Positions 8,534 to 16,725 of a stretch of 31,790 nucleotides of DNA are shown here, one piece after another (the first letter of the stretch is position 1; the number at the start of each line of letters is the position of its first letter). A program made the position numbers and the translations under genes. A model generated the notes under the pieces. The model was not told the DNA's origin, did no database searches, and was given only the letters and a program-made list of their open reading frames with translations. The stretch is from Dichloromethanomonas sp964477085 (lineage in GTDB: Bacteria > Bacillota > Desulfitobacteriia > Desulfitobacteriales > Syntrophobotulaceae). The stretch spans positions 1 to 31,790 of the forward strand of contig CAYZDF010000036.1 in NCBI GenBank assembly GCA_964477085.1. Direction: 5' to 3'.

Positions 8534-9367
8534 TTATTTTCCTCCGTATAATCTGTCTATTACTTCCTCACTAATGGTAAAAGTATGTTTTTCGGAAGGA
8601 AAGATCGATTGCTTTACTTCTTCACAGTAGGTTTTAACCGCAGACACGATATTGGTCTCTAGATGATCATATTGTTTAACAAACTTGGGTACAAATCTAG
8701 AAAACAGTCCGAGCATATCATGTAATACCAGTACCTGTCCACTGCACAAATTCCCGGCTCCAATACCAATCGTCGGTATCTTGACTTTTTTCGTGATTAA
8801 ATCAGCAAGACTAGCTGGAATAGCTTCCAAAACAAGCATGATTGCACCTGCAGTATCAACGAATTCAGCATCCTCAATGAGGCAAGTAGCACTTTCCAAA
8901 TCTTTACCTTGAACTTTAAAGCCACCAAGTTGAGTCGCTGTCTGGGGCGTTAAACCAATATGACCGACAACTGGGATACCTCTTTTGGTTAAGAAGGCAA
9001 TTGTTTCTGAATAGTCTTTGCCACCTTCCAGTTTGACTGCATCTGCCCCACCTTCTTTGATTAACCTTCCGGCATTCTTCAGAGCCTCATGGGATGTAGG
9101 ATAACTAAGATAGGGTAAATCTGCAACCACAAATGTATTGGGTGCTCCTCTTCGAACAGCCTTGGTATGATGAAGCATCTCTTCCACCGTGACAGGTACA
9201 GTCGAATCATATCCCAATACTACCATACCTAAGGAGTCGCCGACCAGAATAGTATCGATACCGGCATTTTCCAAAATGCGTGCCGTAGGATAATCATAGG
9301 CGGTCAGCATCGTTATCTTTTCTCCCAGTTCACTCATGCTTTTCAGTTGTGGGATTGTCTTCTTCAT
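8534..9367 (-). CDS. panB: 3-methyl-2-oxobutanoate hydroxymethyltransferase (PanB)
   Basis: 277 residues, normal for PanB. It transfers a hydroxymethyl group from 5,10-methylene-tetrahydrofolate to 2-oxoisovalerate, giving ketopantoate for pantothenate and CoA synthesis. Recognisable segments are KITMLTAYDYPTARILENAG, DTILVGDSLGMVVLGYDST (metal-binding D in GDS), DAVKLEGG and GIPVVGHIGLTPQ. The catalytic Glu sits in the VLEAIPA segment. The start ATG follows AAAGGAGGTAAATATAAGAAT. panC and panD, which often accompany panB, are not within this window. It is divergent from the TIGR04086-type membrane protein gene. Confidence 0.97.
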   Translation of the reverse strand: MKKTIPQLKSMSELGEKITMLTAYDYPTARILENAGIDTILVGDSLGMVVLGYDSTVPVTVEEMLHHTKAVRRGAPNTFVVADLPYLSYPTSHEALKNAGRLIKEGGADAVKLEGGKDYSETIAFLTKRGIPVVGHIGLTPQTATQLGGFKVQGKDLESATCLIEDAEFVDTAGAIMLVLEAIPASLADLITKKVKIPTIGIGAGNLCSGQVLVLHDMLGLFSRFVPKFVKQYDHLETNIVSAVKTYCEEVKQSIFPSEKHTFTISEEVIDRLYGGK

Positions 9368-9502
9368 ATTCTTATATTTACCTCCTTTATCCTTACTAAA
9401 TCGCTATTAAGGATTTAATTATTATTTATGGCATAACAATGCCCTGTCAAGCATAGTTTTTACTAAATTAAGAAGGGAATCATAGGAAAAGGAGGATTCT
9501 GT

Positions 9503-9871
9503 ATGGCAAAATCCTTTGAGATATTTCAAGTCTCAAAAGGGGTCTTAATCTCAGTTGTCTGCTCATTCGTGTTAACACTCTTGCTCAGCGTTCTTTATTA
9601 TTTTACCGATGTCCAGGAATCTTTGATTCATACTTTAATTATCAGTGGTTTAAGTGTACTCATTGGCAGCTTCTACATAGCTTTTCAGTCCGGTAGCAAA
9701 GGACTTATCTATGGGCTGTCAGTGGGCTTCGGATTCTTTTTGTTTTCTATGCTAATTTACTATATCTTCTATGAAGGGAGCCCAACGCTAAGGATCTTAC
9801 TGGAAAAACTGTTCGTCAGTATGGTAACAGGTGCCTTAGGCGGTACACTAGGTGCTATACTGAAAAAGTGA
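9503..9871 (+). CDS. TIGR04086-type four-helix membrane protein
   Basis: 122 residues with four hydrophobic segments (about residues 13-33, 42-60, 67-90 and 100-120), including Gly-rich ends such as VTGALGGTLGAILKK. Size and arrangement match the TIGR04086 family of small Firmicute membrane proteins, whose function is not established. A strong AAGGAGG ribosome binding site eight bases before the ATG supports expression. It is a single-gene unit, divergent from panB and convergent with lgt, and ends at a hairpin (9880-9904). Confidence 0.7.
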   Translation: MAKSFEIFQVSKGVLISVVCSFVLTLLLSVLYYFTDVQESLIHTLIISGLSVLIGSFYIAFQSGSKGLIYGLSVGFGFFLFSMLIYYIFYEGSPTLRILLEKLFVSMVTGALGGTLGAILKK

Positions 9872-9879
9872 CCCTTTTA

Positions 9880-9911
9880 AAAGCAAGTCTCTGAGGCTTG
9901 CTTTAATATTT
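9880..9911 (+). terminator. Terminator after the TIGR04086-type gene
   Basis: An eight-base stem (AAAGCAAG 9880-9887 with CTTGCTTT 9897-9904, nine-base loop) begins nine bases after the stop and is followed by AATATTT. The T-tract is moderate. It may also serve lgt from the other strand. Confidence 0.65.
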
Positions 9912-9931
9912 ATCCTCAATTTCCTTGCTTA

Positions 9932-10801
9932 CTATGTCATTTTCTTCTCTGTAATTTTATCCTCAATGACTTTGTCTTCAGTTATTTTCTCATCTGTCAT
10001 TTCCTCCTGTGAAGAGTTCGAACCAGAGCTCTTGTTCTTTTTACGTTGAAAATAAACAGCTATGGCGATAGCCAGCAAAATGGTAACTGCACTACTCCAT
10101 TGCGCTGCCGTCCATCCCAAAAAATAGCGTGGGCTATCACCTCTTAAGTATTCCAGCAATATTCGACTCACATTATATAGGACGAGATACAAAAGAAAAA
10201 CATAGCCGGGTATCCAACGCCTTAATTTAAAAATCAAGAGAATAGCAAAAATCACAACATCAATCTGACCTTCCCAGACTTCCGCCGGCCATAAGGGCTG
10301 ATCTCCAAATGTATTCCTGGCAATCGTTCCTTCGGGATATAGAATACCAAAGTCTCCACCTGTGGGATTACCAAAAGCATCTCCATTGAGTAGGTTGGCA
10401 TTTCTTCCCACACTTTGCGCCAATACTAATCCCGGAGCTACAAGATCTGCCAAAGTCCAGAAGGGCAGTTTTTTCATTTTCACGTAAATGATGGCAACGA
10501 CTAATGCTCCCGCGATCCCTCCCTGGATGGATAGCCCCCCATGCCAAACAGCAATAATCTCCCCAGGATATTGTCTATAATAGGGCCAATCGAAAAAGAA
10601 GACTTGCCAAAATCTCGCTCCAACCAACCCACCTAATAGGAGTAAAGGAGATAGATCCAGAATATGATCGATGTATACCTCTTTTTTCTCAACTCTAGCA
10701 AAATAAATGGTCACTCCTACACCTAGGATGAAAGCAAGTGCCACCATGGTTCCATATGCTCTAATTGGAAAGTCACCGACAAAAAACCAATATTGGTGCA
10801 T
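9932..10801 (-). CDS. lgt: Prolipoprotein diacylglyceryl transferase (Lgt)
   Basis: 289 residues, polytopic. It transfers diacylglycerol from phosphatidylglycerol to the lipobox Cys of prolipoproteins, such as the one encoded at 6476. Signatures: the N-terminus MHQYWFFVGDFPIRAYG, the WHGGLSIQGG loop, and SVGRNANLLNGDAFGNP, the conserved Arg-containing family signature. The start follows AGGAGGACATA. Beyond the last transmembrane helix (about residue 255) there is a hydrophilic tail of about 30 residues with a repeated acidic-basic theme (TDEKITEDKVIEDKITEKK), an extension of a kind that varies within the family. The enzyme call is certain; the tail's role is unknown. Confidence 0.96.
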   Translation of the reverse strand: MHQYWFFVGDFPIRAYGTMVALAFILGVGVTIYFARVEKKEVYIDHILDLSPLLLLGGLVGARFWQVFFFDWPYYRQYPGEIIAVWHGGLSIQGGIAGALVVAIIYVKMKKLPFWTLADLVAPGLVLAQSVGRNANLLNGDAFGNPTGGDFGILYPEGTIARNTFGDQPLWPAEVWEGQIDVVIFAILLIFKLRRWIPGYVFLLYLVLYNVSRILLEYLRGDSPRYFLGWTAAQWSSAVTILLAIAIAVYFQRKKNKSSGSNSSQEEMTDEKITEDKVIEDKITEKKMT

Positions 10802-10957
10802 TATGTCCTCCTATATTACATGTTACTCCCTTAAGAAAAACAACCATTCACATACATATTTTTGCTATTAAGGGTGCATCAAAAGACAAACTTATGTCTA
10901 TGATTTATACTTTATTAGAATACTCCTCTACCCTTTTCCACCTAGGCCTACGGGCTG

Positions 10958-10987
10958 AACCCCATGTTAATGGGGTTTTTTCTTTTT
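10958..10987 (+). terminator. Strong plus-strand terminator without an upstream plus-strand gene
   Basis: AACCCCAT (10958-10965), loop GTTA and ATGGGGTT (10970-10977) run directly into TTTTTTCTTTTT. On the minus strand there is no T-tract, so it does not serve the FtsA-like gene. The nearest plus-strand gene ends at 9871 with its own hairpin. The transcript it ends is therefore unknown and may be a short RNA from 10802-10957. Confidence 0.8.
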
Positions 10988-11032
10988 AATTAACGTTGTT
11001 TATGGTTTATATTACATGGCTTCTTAAGCATA

Positions 11033-13138
11033 TTACTTAGACCAGATGATGACAATACGATCCCCTTGATGCAATTCCGTCGTAAATTCTGCTCTGTTGC
11101 CATTGACTAGCATATCAAGTTTTCCTCCAGGAACTGCTTTCTCAGTCAGATTAAGATAAGGAAATAATTCAGATAATATGGGTTTACGCAAGAAACCTTC
11201 TACCCGTAATTCCATCCCATCCTCAAGCAGCTCATCCTCACTCAAGACCTTGCCTTTGCTTAGGACCCTGATTATTTGAGGTGGTAGCAAAAATTCATTC
11301 CCATTGACTGTAAAACTCATAGGTTCAGCTTGAATGTGCAAATCTTTAACCCTTATTTCTTTCTCCTTGAATTCAACATGGTCTTGATCATTCAGATGAC
11401 AATCCTGGATCGCGACTTTACCGTTAATCTTCACTTCAAGTTCCGAGAACAGCTCACGGTGTACACCATTAATCATAATGCTCTTTGATTTGACTTGATT
11501 GAGATGATAACCCTTCATTTTTAATAAATCCGATAAGGTGTCTACGCTCTTAACTAGAACCTTACAGCCATCTTCCAGCCAATCATCTCCTTGGGCAGCT
11601 TGGCTATTTATAAAGATACGGGGTTCGATAAGTTCTTCCTTACCGTTGCAGACGAGCAATTTACCTTTGGGAATAGATATAACATTATTAATCTTAGCTT
11701 TAGCATCATGACCTGAGACGCCTGGGACAAATGATACCACATCATCAGGGTTTAGTCTTTGCTCTAAGCGGGCAGACTGCCCGTTCACCGTAATCTGAGC
11801 CGGACTTCCCAGTCCGCCTTTAAGTACTTGAACTGATCCGTTAAGCTCGTAGATAAGAGCAGCGCCAGGGCGACCCAGAAATGATCTTGGCTGGATACCC
11901 GATGCCAAGAGTGCTTCAGCCACCGTTGCCAACTGCAGTTCAAATAAGGGAATACTTATATCATTAACCGTAACAGAATAATAATGTAACCCTTTACCAT
12001 CTAAAGAAGCCATTCCAATACCTATTGGTGTAATGACATCAGATCCTTTCAGAAAACTTTCCTCTCCCCTAACCTGAGTAAGTCTTTCTCTGACCTGAAT
12101 CCCTATTCTGTTACGTGGTAAGCCCATCTTTTCCGCTAAGATATCCCCCAGGAGAGGTGTTAAACTCCCTCCTCCAACTAAAATCACAGCTTGAGGTTTA
12201 TCCTTATTCAGCAAAATAATTTCCTGGGTTATTCTCTCCGACATCTTTCTGACCGTAGGCTCGATCACATCTAGTATTTCTTGCTTAGATACCGGTGTTC
12301 TCTCACCGAAGAAGTTGATGATTTCTACTTCATCCCTATCATTGAGTTCACGTTTAATTCTTTCGCCCTCCTGGAAATCCAGCAGATAATGAGAACAAAT
12401 AGCTTCGGTCACTTCGTCTCCAGCTATCGGAACCATACCATAGGCGTAAAAAGAACCTTCTTTGGTGAGCGCAATATCCGCTGTTCCAGCTCCGATATCC
12501 ACAAGAGCAAGATTCATCCTTCTCATATCAGAAGGTATGGCGGCTTGTCCAGCTGCAATAGGTTCTAATGTTAAACTGGACATCTCCAGTTCAGCTCTGT
12601 CTAAGACAGCAGCCAGTCCATCCACAACAGTCCTAGGCAGAAAGGTAGCAATGACGGTTATCTCTGCTTTTTTACCTCTTTGACCGATGAGCGAGGCGAT
12701 AGGCTGGTCTTCCAAGACGTGTTTGATGGTACTATACCCGACGCAATAAAAAGAACTGTTTTCCACTTCGGTTGAACTAATCTTTTTCATGGCCTTCTGT
12801 ACAGCTTCCATCTCCATAGCCAAAACTTCTTCTTTTTCCCAGCGTATGGGTAAAGCTTCTTCTCTTACAGCTTTCTCAGAAGAAGTACAAAGTGCTCTTC
12901 CCGCAGCAGCTACAGCCACTTTCTCATATACTACCTCGGTTTTGGATTCAAGTTCTCGTTTGACTCGCAGTACTGCTTTGGCAACTTCATTCACGTCATG
13001 TACCTGTCCATCATACATGGCTCTCTGAGTATGTTCAGTTCGTGCGCTTGCTATAATCTCGTAGCCCTGATCACTCTTCTGCATGACCAAACCGATTACA
13101 ACTCTGGTTCCGATGTCTAACGCAAATATAGTCTCCAC
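11033..13138 (-). CDS. FtsA/PilM-like actin-fold ATPase with long beta-rich repeat tail
   Basis: 701 residues, against about 420 for FtsA. Residues 1-375 are an actin-like ATPase: METIFALDIGTRVVIGLV (phosphate 1), LALVDIGAGTADIAL at about 211-224 (phosphate 2) and VILVGGGSLTPLLGDIL at about 318-334 (adenosine). VAVAAAGRAL and LEPIAAGQAA are FtsA-like. Residues 385-701 are not FtsA. They contain at least four recurring units of the form hydrophobic-VNG-x-LxxxLxxGD-x-V: ITVNGQSARLEQRLNPDDVV (449-468), FTVNGNEFLLPP with LEDGMELRV (609-646), MLVNGNRAEFTTELHQGDRI (676-695), and degenerate forms near 508-530 and 554-590. These resemble ThiS/TGS beta-grasp units. No C-terminal amphipathic membrane-targeting helix is evident. 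Start GTG at 13136-13138 after GAGGTGGGAG. It probably binds ATP and scaffolds envelope or division proteins; this is inference. Confidence 0.75.
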   Translation of the reverse strand: METIFALDIGTRVVIGLVMQKSDQGYEIIASARTEHTQRAMYDGQVHDVNEVAKAVLRVKRELESKTEVVYEKVAVAAAGRALCTSSEKAVREEALPIRWEKEEVLAMEMEAVQKAMKKISSTEVENSSFYCVGYSTIKHVLEDQPIASLIGQRGKKAEITVIATFLPRTVVDGLAAVLDRAELEMSSLTLEPIAAGQAAIPSDMRRMNLALVDIGAGTADIALTKEGSFYAYGMVPIAGDEVTEAICSHYLLDFQEGERIKRELNDRDEVEIINFFGERTPVSKQEILDVIEPTVRKMSERITQEIILLNKDKPQAVILVGGGSLTPLLGDILAEKMGLPRNRIGIQVRERLTQVRGEESFLKGSDVITPIGIGMASLDGKGLHYYSVTVNDISIPLFELQLATVAEALLASGIQPRSFLGRPGAALIYELNGSVQVLKGGLGSPAQITVNGQSARLEQRLNPDDVVSFVPGVSGHDAKAKINNVISIPKGKLLVCNGKEELIEPRIFINSQAAQGDDWLEDGCKVLVKSVDTLSDLLKMKGYHLNQVKSKSIMINGVHRELFSELEVKINGKVAIQDCHLNDQDHVEFKEKEIRVKDLHIQAEPMSFTVNGNEFLLPPQIIRVLSKGKVLSEDELLEDGMELRVEGFLRKPILSELFPYLNLTEKAVPGGKLDMLVNGNRAEFTTELHQGDRIVIIWSK

Positions 13139-13202
13139 TTTTCTCCCACCTCATAACAAAAAACTTGAATTCCAAAACAATCCTGTCTTATCGGGATGAA
13201 GT

Positions 13203-14168
13203 TTATATAGCCAACTCATTCGCCAAGTCATATAATCTCCGATTAAAGGGAGCCCTGGGGCCAAACGCAATTTCTAGTGGCCTTTCGACGATTTCATTGT
13301 TAACAAATGAAATCATCACTTCGGATTTGCCTTCCAGCAGAACCTCTACCGCTTTACCTCCCATCGTTGCTCCCAGGACGGCGTCGTAAGCGGATGGTGC
13401 ACCACCTCGTTGAATATGGCCGAGTATTGTGACTCTGGTATCAAAGCCTGAGAATTCTTTGAGTTTAGCTTGAATATCGAGTACCTTGCCAGCACCCTCA
13501 GCAACAATTATAATACTATGATTTTTGCCTCGGCGGTAACCCCTCAGGAGTTTTTCACTAATTTCTTTCAGATCATAAGGGATCTCCGGGATTAATATTG
13601 ATTCTGCTCCGATAGCTAGACCAGAGCGCAGCGCGATATCTCCACAATTACGCCCCATCACTTCCACGATGAAGGCCCTTTCATGGGAGGTAGCCGTATC
13701 TCTTAACTTGCTGACAGCATCTACAACTGTGTTTACGGCGGTATCAAAGCCAATGGTCAGATCGGTCCCAACGATATCATTATCGATCGTCCCAGGGATA
13801 CCAACCACCTTAATTCCAAGCTTAGCTAAGGTCTGAGCCCCACGGTAAGACCCATCACCACCGATCACTGCGAGCGCATCGATCCCTTTCTCTTTTAACT
13901 GATTCGCTGCTTGACGTTGACCAGCTTCGGTAAACATCTCATCGCTTCTGGCGGTTTTAAGAATCGTTCCACCTCTATGTACGATATCTGCGACTGACCC
14001 CAATTTCATTTCATGGATCTCTCCATGGATTAAACCTTCATATCCGTGATAGACACCATATACTTTCAAATGATGGTAAATTCCTTTACGGACAACTGCT
14101 CGAACGGCTGAGTTCATGCCCGGGGCATCACCGCCACTCGTTAAGACTGCAATTTTAGAAATACTCAT
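13203..14168 (-). CDS. pfkA: ATP-dependent 6-phosphofructokinase
   Basis: 321 residues from the ATG at 14166-14168. A TTG two codons upstream is only three bases from the AGGAG site, whereas this ATG is at nine, so the ATG is preferred. It phosphorylates fructose 6-phosphate in glycolysis. Motifs: KIAVLTSGGDAPGMNSAVRA (ATP loop), AVIGGDGSYRGAQ, IPGTIDNDI (catalytic Asp), VEVMGRNCGDIAL and the GHIQRGGAPSAYDAVLG segment. GGDGS, rather than the GGDD of pyrophosphate-dependent enzymes, indicates ATP as donor. Allosteric-site Arg and Lys residues of the short bacterial PfkA type are present. It is followed after 64 bases by the FtsA-like gene and preceded by the DnaA-like gene on the same strand. 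Pyruvate kinase, a frequent neighbour, is absent here. Confidence 0.97.
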   Translation of the reverse strand: MSISKIAVLTSGGDAPGMNSAVRAVVRKGIYHHLKVYGVYHGYEGLIHGEIHEMKLGSVADIVHRGGTILKTARSDEMFTEAGQRQAANQLKEKGIDALAVIGGDGSYRGAQTLAKLGIKVVGIPGTIDNDIVGTDLTIGFDTAVNTVVDAVSKLRDTATSHERAFIVEVMGRNCGDIALRSGLAIGAESILIPEIPYDLKEISEKLLRGYRRGKNHSIIIVAEGAGKVLDIQAKLKEFSGFDTRVTILGHIQRGGAPSAYDAVLGATMGGKAVEVLLEGKSEVMISFVNNEIVERPLEIAFGPRAPFNRRLYDLANELAI

Positions 14169-14214
14169 AATCAATCACTCCTGATAGGAAGCGTGTCTAT
14201 ATATCAGCACACAC

Positions 14215-15141
14215 TTACAATTTATCTAATTGATTATACAATTTTTGACATAGGGTTTCAAATTCTTGACCTCTGGTCTCTTTGATCATCATGGAGCGTC
14301 GTCTGAGGCTCGAGTTATCTTTCGCAAAGTGATACGATATTTCTTGATAAGAGTATTGAAATACATCATGCAGGAGGTTATACATCATATAGCGTGCAAT
14401 GACCACACAAGTACTCTTAGCACCTTCCAGAACCTTTTTACTGTCTACTTCATAATGTTCACATACTAATGGTAAAATCACAGATATACTTTTTTGAATA
14501 CTTCCGACTCGAACCGAGTCAGTAGAATTCTCGTTACCTGCAGTATGAATCAATTGAACCGCTTGTCTTATATTGAGAGCTTTTTGAGCAATAGTCACAG
14601 GATCGAAGGTAGTAGAAGAAGCTTTTAGTTCAGTTGTCTTACCCAAATAGTAAGTTACAAAAAGTTCAATTTCACGATGAGTTGGTATCTCCAGGCGGAG
14701 GATTAAGCCACTATAAAGCCGGGACGCCAATCGGGTTCCCAAATATTCGAGACACATATCATTGCCACAAAAGGTTAAAACAGCTTTCCCCCCCTGGGCA
14801 AATATCGTATCAAGGGTATGAAATAATTCTTCTATAGTCTTGTTCTTCCCTTTTAAACAGTGGATATTGTCTAACAACAAAAGTTTGCAGGTGCGCATTT
14901 CTCTTCTAAACAATCCCAGACCGCCATTACAGGCAGCAAATGAATACTTGGATGCAAACTTTAGAGCATCAATCAACATGGTCTTTTCGACGCTATGCTT
15001 TGTACGGCGAAACAAGGTTTCCAGCAAGGCCGTCTTGCCGATTCCTGCTTCACCCGTGATAATAGTTACTGCAGGAACCTTCAGAAAATCAAATGTTTCA
15101 ATAAAATGGAAAGCAAGACGGTTATAATCACTGACAAACAC
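14215..15141 (-). CDS. DnaA/Hda-like AAA+ ATPase with diverged C-terminal DNA-binding domain
   Basis: 308 residues, lacking DnaA domains I and II. It starts directly at the AAA+ domain: VSDYNRLAFHF corresponds to the DnaA GxSNRLAHAA segment. Walker A is GEAGIGKT (30-37). Walker B is LLLLDNIH (87-94), with D-N instead of the D-D of DnaA, as in Hda as far as I recall. LGTRLASRLYSGL (134-146) matches the DnaA LxDRLxSRFxxGL arginine-finger box, and NIRQAVQLI (190-198) the sensor II NIRELE box. Residues about 218-290 match domain IV in layout (VCEHYEVDSKKVLEG, then ARYMMYNLL). The DnaA-box signature GGRDHTTV has become FAKDNSSLRRR. Start GTG at 15139-15141 after AAGGGGGT. It is not the replication initiator itself. 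It may regulate initiation or bind other sites; this is inferred. Confidence 0.75.
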   Translation of the reverse strand: MFVSDYNRLAFHFIETFDFLKVPAVTIITGEAGIGKTALLETLFRRTKHSVEKTMLIDALKFASKYSFAACNGGLGLFRREMRTCKLLLLDNIHCLKGKNKTIEELFHTLDTIFAQGGKAVLTFCGNDMCLEYLGTRLASRLYSGLILRLEIPTHREIELFVTYYLGKTTELKASSTTFDPVTIAQKALNIRQAVQLIHTAGNENSTDSVRVGSIQKSISVILPLVCEHYEVDSKKVLEGAKSTCVVIARYMMYNLLHDVFQYSYQEISYHFAKDNSSLRRRSMMIKETRGQEFETLCQKLYNQLDKL

Positions 15142-15237
15142 GGTGACGATTACCCCCTTAAACTTTAGAACGGATGGCCTTATTTAATATTACATTACAA
15201 TTAACGGGAATTATATGTTTTTTTGATATCTTGATAA

Positions 15238-15858
15238 TTATTTTTTAATACTTCTTTTCATACCAAAAAGAAGAAGCACGACAAGTATAAGTAAAGCACC
15301 AACAATTCCTAATAATACGTGAAACCGTTCAAAAAATAGTTCAATACTCTTCCAATTCTCCCCTAATTCTTTGCCAGCCCAGATGAGAAGCGCACACCAA
15401 GGCAGTGAGCCTAAAAAAGTGTAGATGCTCATTTTCAAAGCATTCATCTTAGCAATCCCAGCTGGTAAGGAGATGAATGTGCGCACAACAGGTAACATCC
15501 GTCCAAAGAATACTGTAAGCTCACCGTATCGATCGAAGAAGGCTTCTGTCTTCCTTAACTTAAGTTCAGTGATAAACACATATCTGCCATATTTTATGAT
15601 AAGGGGTCTTCCCCCGTATTTTCCCACGAAATAAGCGAGTAAACCACCAACAACATTAGCTATAGACGAAACTAAGGTGATCTTCCAAAAGACAAATTTG
15701 CCTGTGAGAACCAGATATCCAGCAAATGGCAGGATAATTTCACTGGGCAAAGGGATACAGGCACTCTCCAGTAACATAGCCAGAAAGACCCCACCATATC
15801 CGAAACTTGAGATGAGATAGATCACAATACCACTCAGGATTTCCATAAGCTGTTCCAA
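15238..15858 (-). CDS. DedA family (SNARE-associated/VTT) membrane protein
   Basis: About 206 residues from TTG at 15856-15858, chosen because a GGGGGT site lies eight bases before it. Upstream in-frame TTG codons at 15864 and 15873 overlap that site, and an ATG at 15846 is a further option. The family signatures are FLAMLLESACIPLPSEIILP with the conserved Glu residues and FFGRMLPVVRTFISLPAG with the RxxPxxR pair, in a polytopic protein ending in a basic tail. DedA proteins are membrane transporters linked to undecaprenyl phosphate or lipid recycling and to membrane-potential homeostasis; substrate here is not deducible. Upstream lies a near-perfect 20-base palindrome (15880-15899). Confidence 0.88.
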   Translation of the reverse strand: MEQLMEILSGIVIYLISSFGYGGVFLAMLLESACIPLPSEIILPFAGYLVLTGKFVFWKITLVSSIANVVGGLLAYFVGKYGGRPLIIKYGRYVFITELKLRKTEAFFDRYGELTVFFGRMLPVVRTFISLPAGIAKMNALKMSIYTFLGSLPWCALLIWAGKELGENWKSIELFFERFHVLLGIVGALLILVVLLLFGMKRSIKK

Positions 15859-15879
15859 AATCAATACCCCCAATTATTC

Positions 15880-15899
15880 CATATTGTTTAAATAATATG
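15880..15899. promoter_or_regulatory. Near-perfect palindrome upstream of the DedA gene, possible operator
   Basis: CATATTG and TAATATG flank a TTTAAA centre, a 20-base palindrome with one mismatched pair. It sits about 20 bases upstream of the DedA start, where a repressor site would be expected. No known operator consensus fits clearly. Confidence 0.3.
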
Positions 15900-15967
15900 A
15901 ATAACCAGGGGAGTTAGAGAACTGGAATCCGGACATGAATACTATTCTTGCAGCCTTAGGATTCAAT

Positions 15968-16603
15968 CTACTGTTCCTGAGCTTTAAGCTCAAAAACCTG
16001 CACCTTCTTAATAAGTTTTAAAGTCTTTTCCACAAAAAAACCGATGGAAAAGGAAAAGATAATGGTACCAAATCCAATAGGACCTGATAAGAAAAAGCCC
16101 AAACTTACCACCAATACCTCTAAGATAGTTCGGGCCAGACCGATCCTGATCCCAAAAGTCTTATTCAACCCTATCATCATGGAGTCCCTTGGCCCTATTC
16201 CTGCATCTGCGGAGATATAGAGACCCGTTCCGACCCCAGTGATCATTACGCCGAAGAGAAAGATCACAATGGTAACCGCACTTATTTCTGTTACGATATC
16301 ATCCGGAAGATACTTCAAGATGATATTAATAAGCCATCCGACACAAACCATATTGATAATAGTTCCTAACTTGGGCTTGACACCTAAGAACATACCGATA
16401 ATAATGGCTCCTGCCCCCACTAGCTGAGTGATTTGACCAAAGTTCAACGGTACATAGTTACTCAATCCCAAATGAAAAGTGTCCCAGGGACTTACACCAA
16501 AAACTGCTGCCCAGACGGTTAGTGATATGCCAAAGCTCATAACGATTATCCCTACAGTGAAAACTGCCCATCTTAAAATTTCATTTTTTTGCATGTTGAA
16601 CAC
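15968..16603 (-). CDS. YczE/YitT-type integral membrane protein
   Basis: 211 residues with about five to six hydrophobic helices. The segments SFGISLTVWAAVFGVSPWDT and GTGLYISADAGIGPRDSMMI are characteristic of the YczE/YyaS/YitT group of Firmicute membrane proteins. The function of this branch is not settled; YczE of Bacillus is needed for lipopeptide production. The start is GTG at 16601-16603, eight to nine bases after AAGG, with ATG at 16594 as alternative. It lies between glnA and the DedA gene. A second distantly related protein, YitT, is at 21231. Confidence 0.8.
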   Translation of the reverse strand: MFNMQKNEILRWAVFTVGIIVMSFGISLTVWAAVFGVSPWDTFHLGLSNYVPLNFGQITQLVGAGAIIIGMFLGVKPKLGTIINMVCVGWLINIILKYLPDDIVTEISAVTIVIFLFGVMITGVGTGLYISADAGIGPRDSMMIGLNKTFGIRIGLARTILEVLVVSLGFFLSGPIGFGTIIFSFSIGFFVEKTLKLIKKVQVFELKAQEQ

Positions 16604-16725
16604 CCACTTATACCTTTTCGAGGGTTTCTTCTGACAAAATAAGAAACAAGAGTCCGGAATCGTCCATTATCCGAACCCTTGGCCTTGCTGACAAATATAG
16701 AATCATAATTGATGGGAAATAAGTA

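Noticed and set aside
10765..10989. 74-codon plus-strand reading frame over the lgt start and the orphan terminator
   Set aside because: It overlaps lgt's start, runs through the terminator hairpin, has no ribosome binding site and a non-protein-like composition.
12281..13028. Several plus-strand frames within the FtsA-like gene
   Set aside because: They are antisense shadows of a clear 701-residue protein; none has a ribosome binding site or protein-like sequence.
16624..16647. GTTTCTT...AAGAAAC hairpin between glnA and the YczE-type gene
   Set aside because: Seven pairs only and no T-tract on either strand; not enough for a terminator call.
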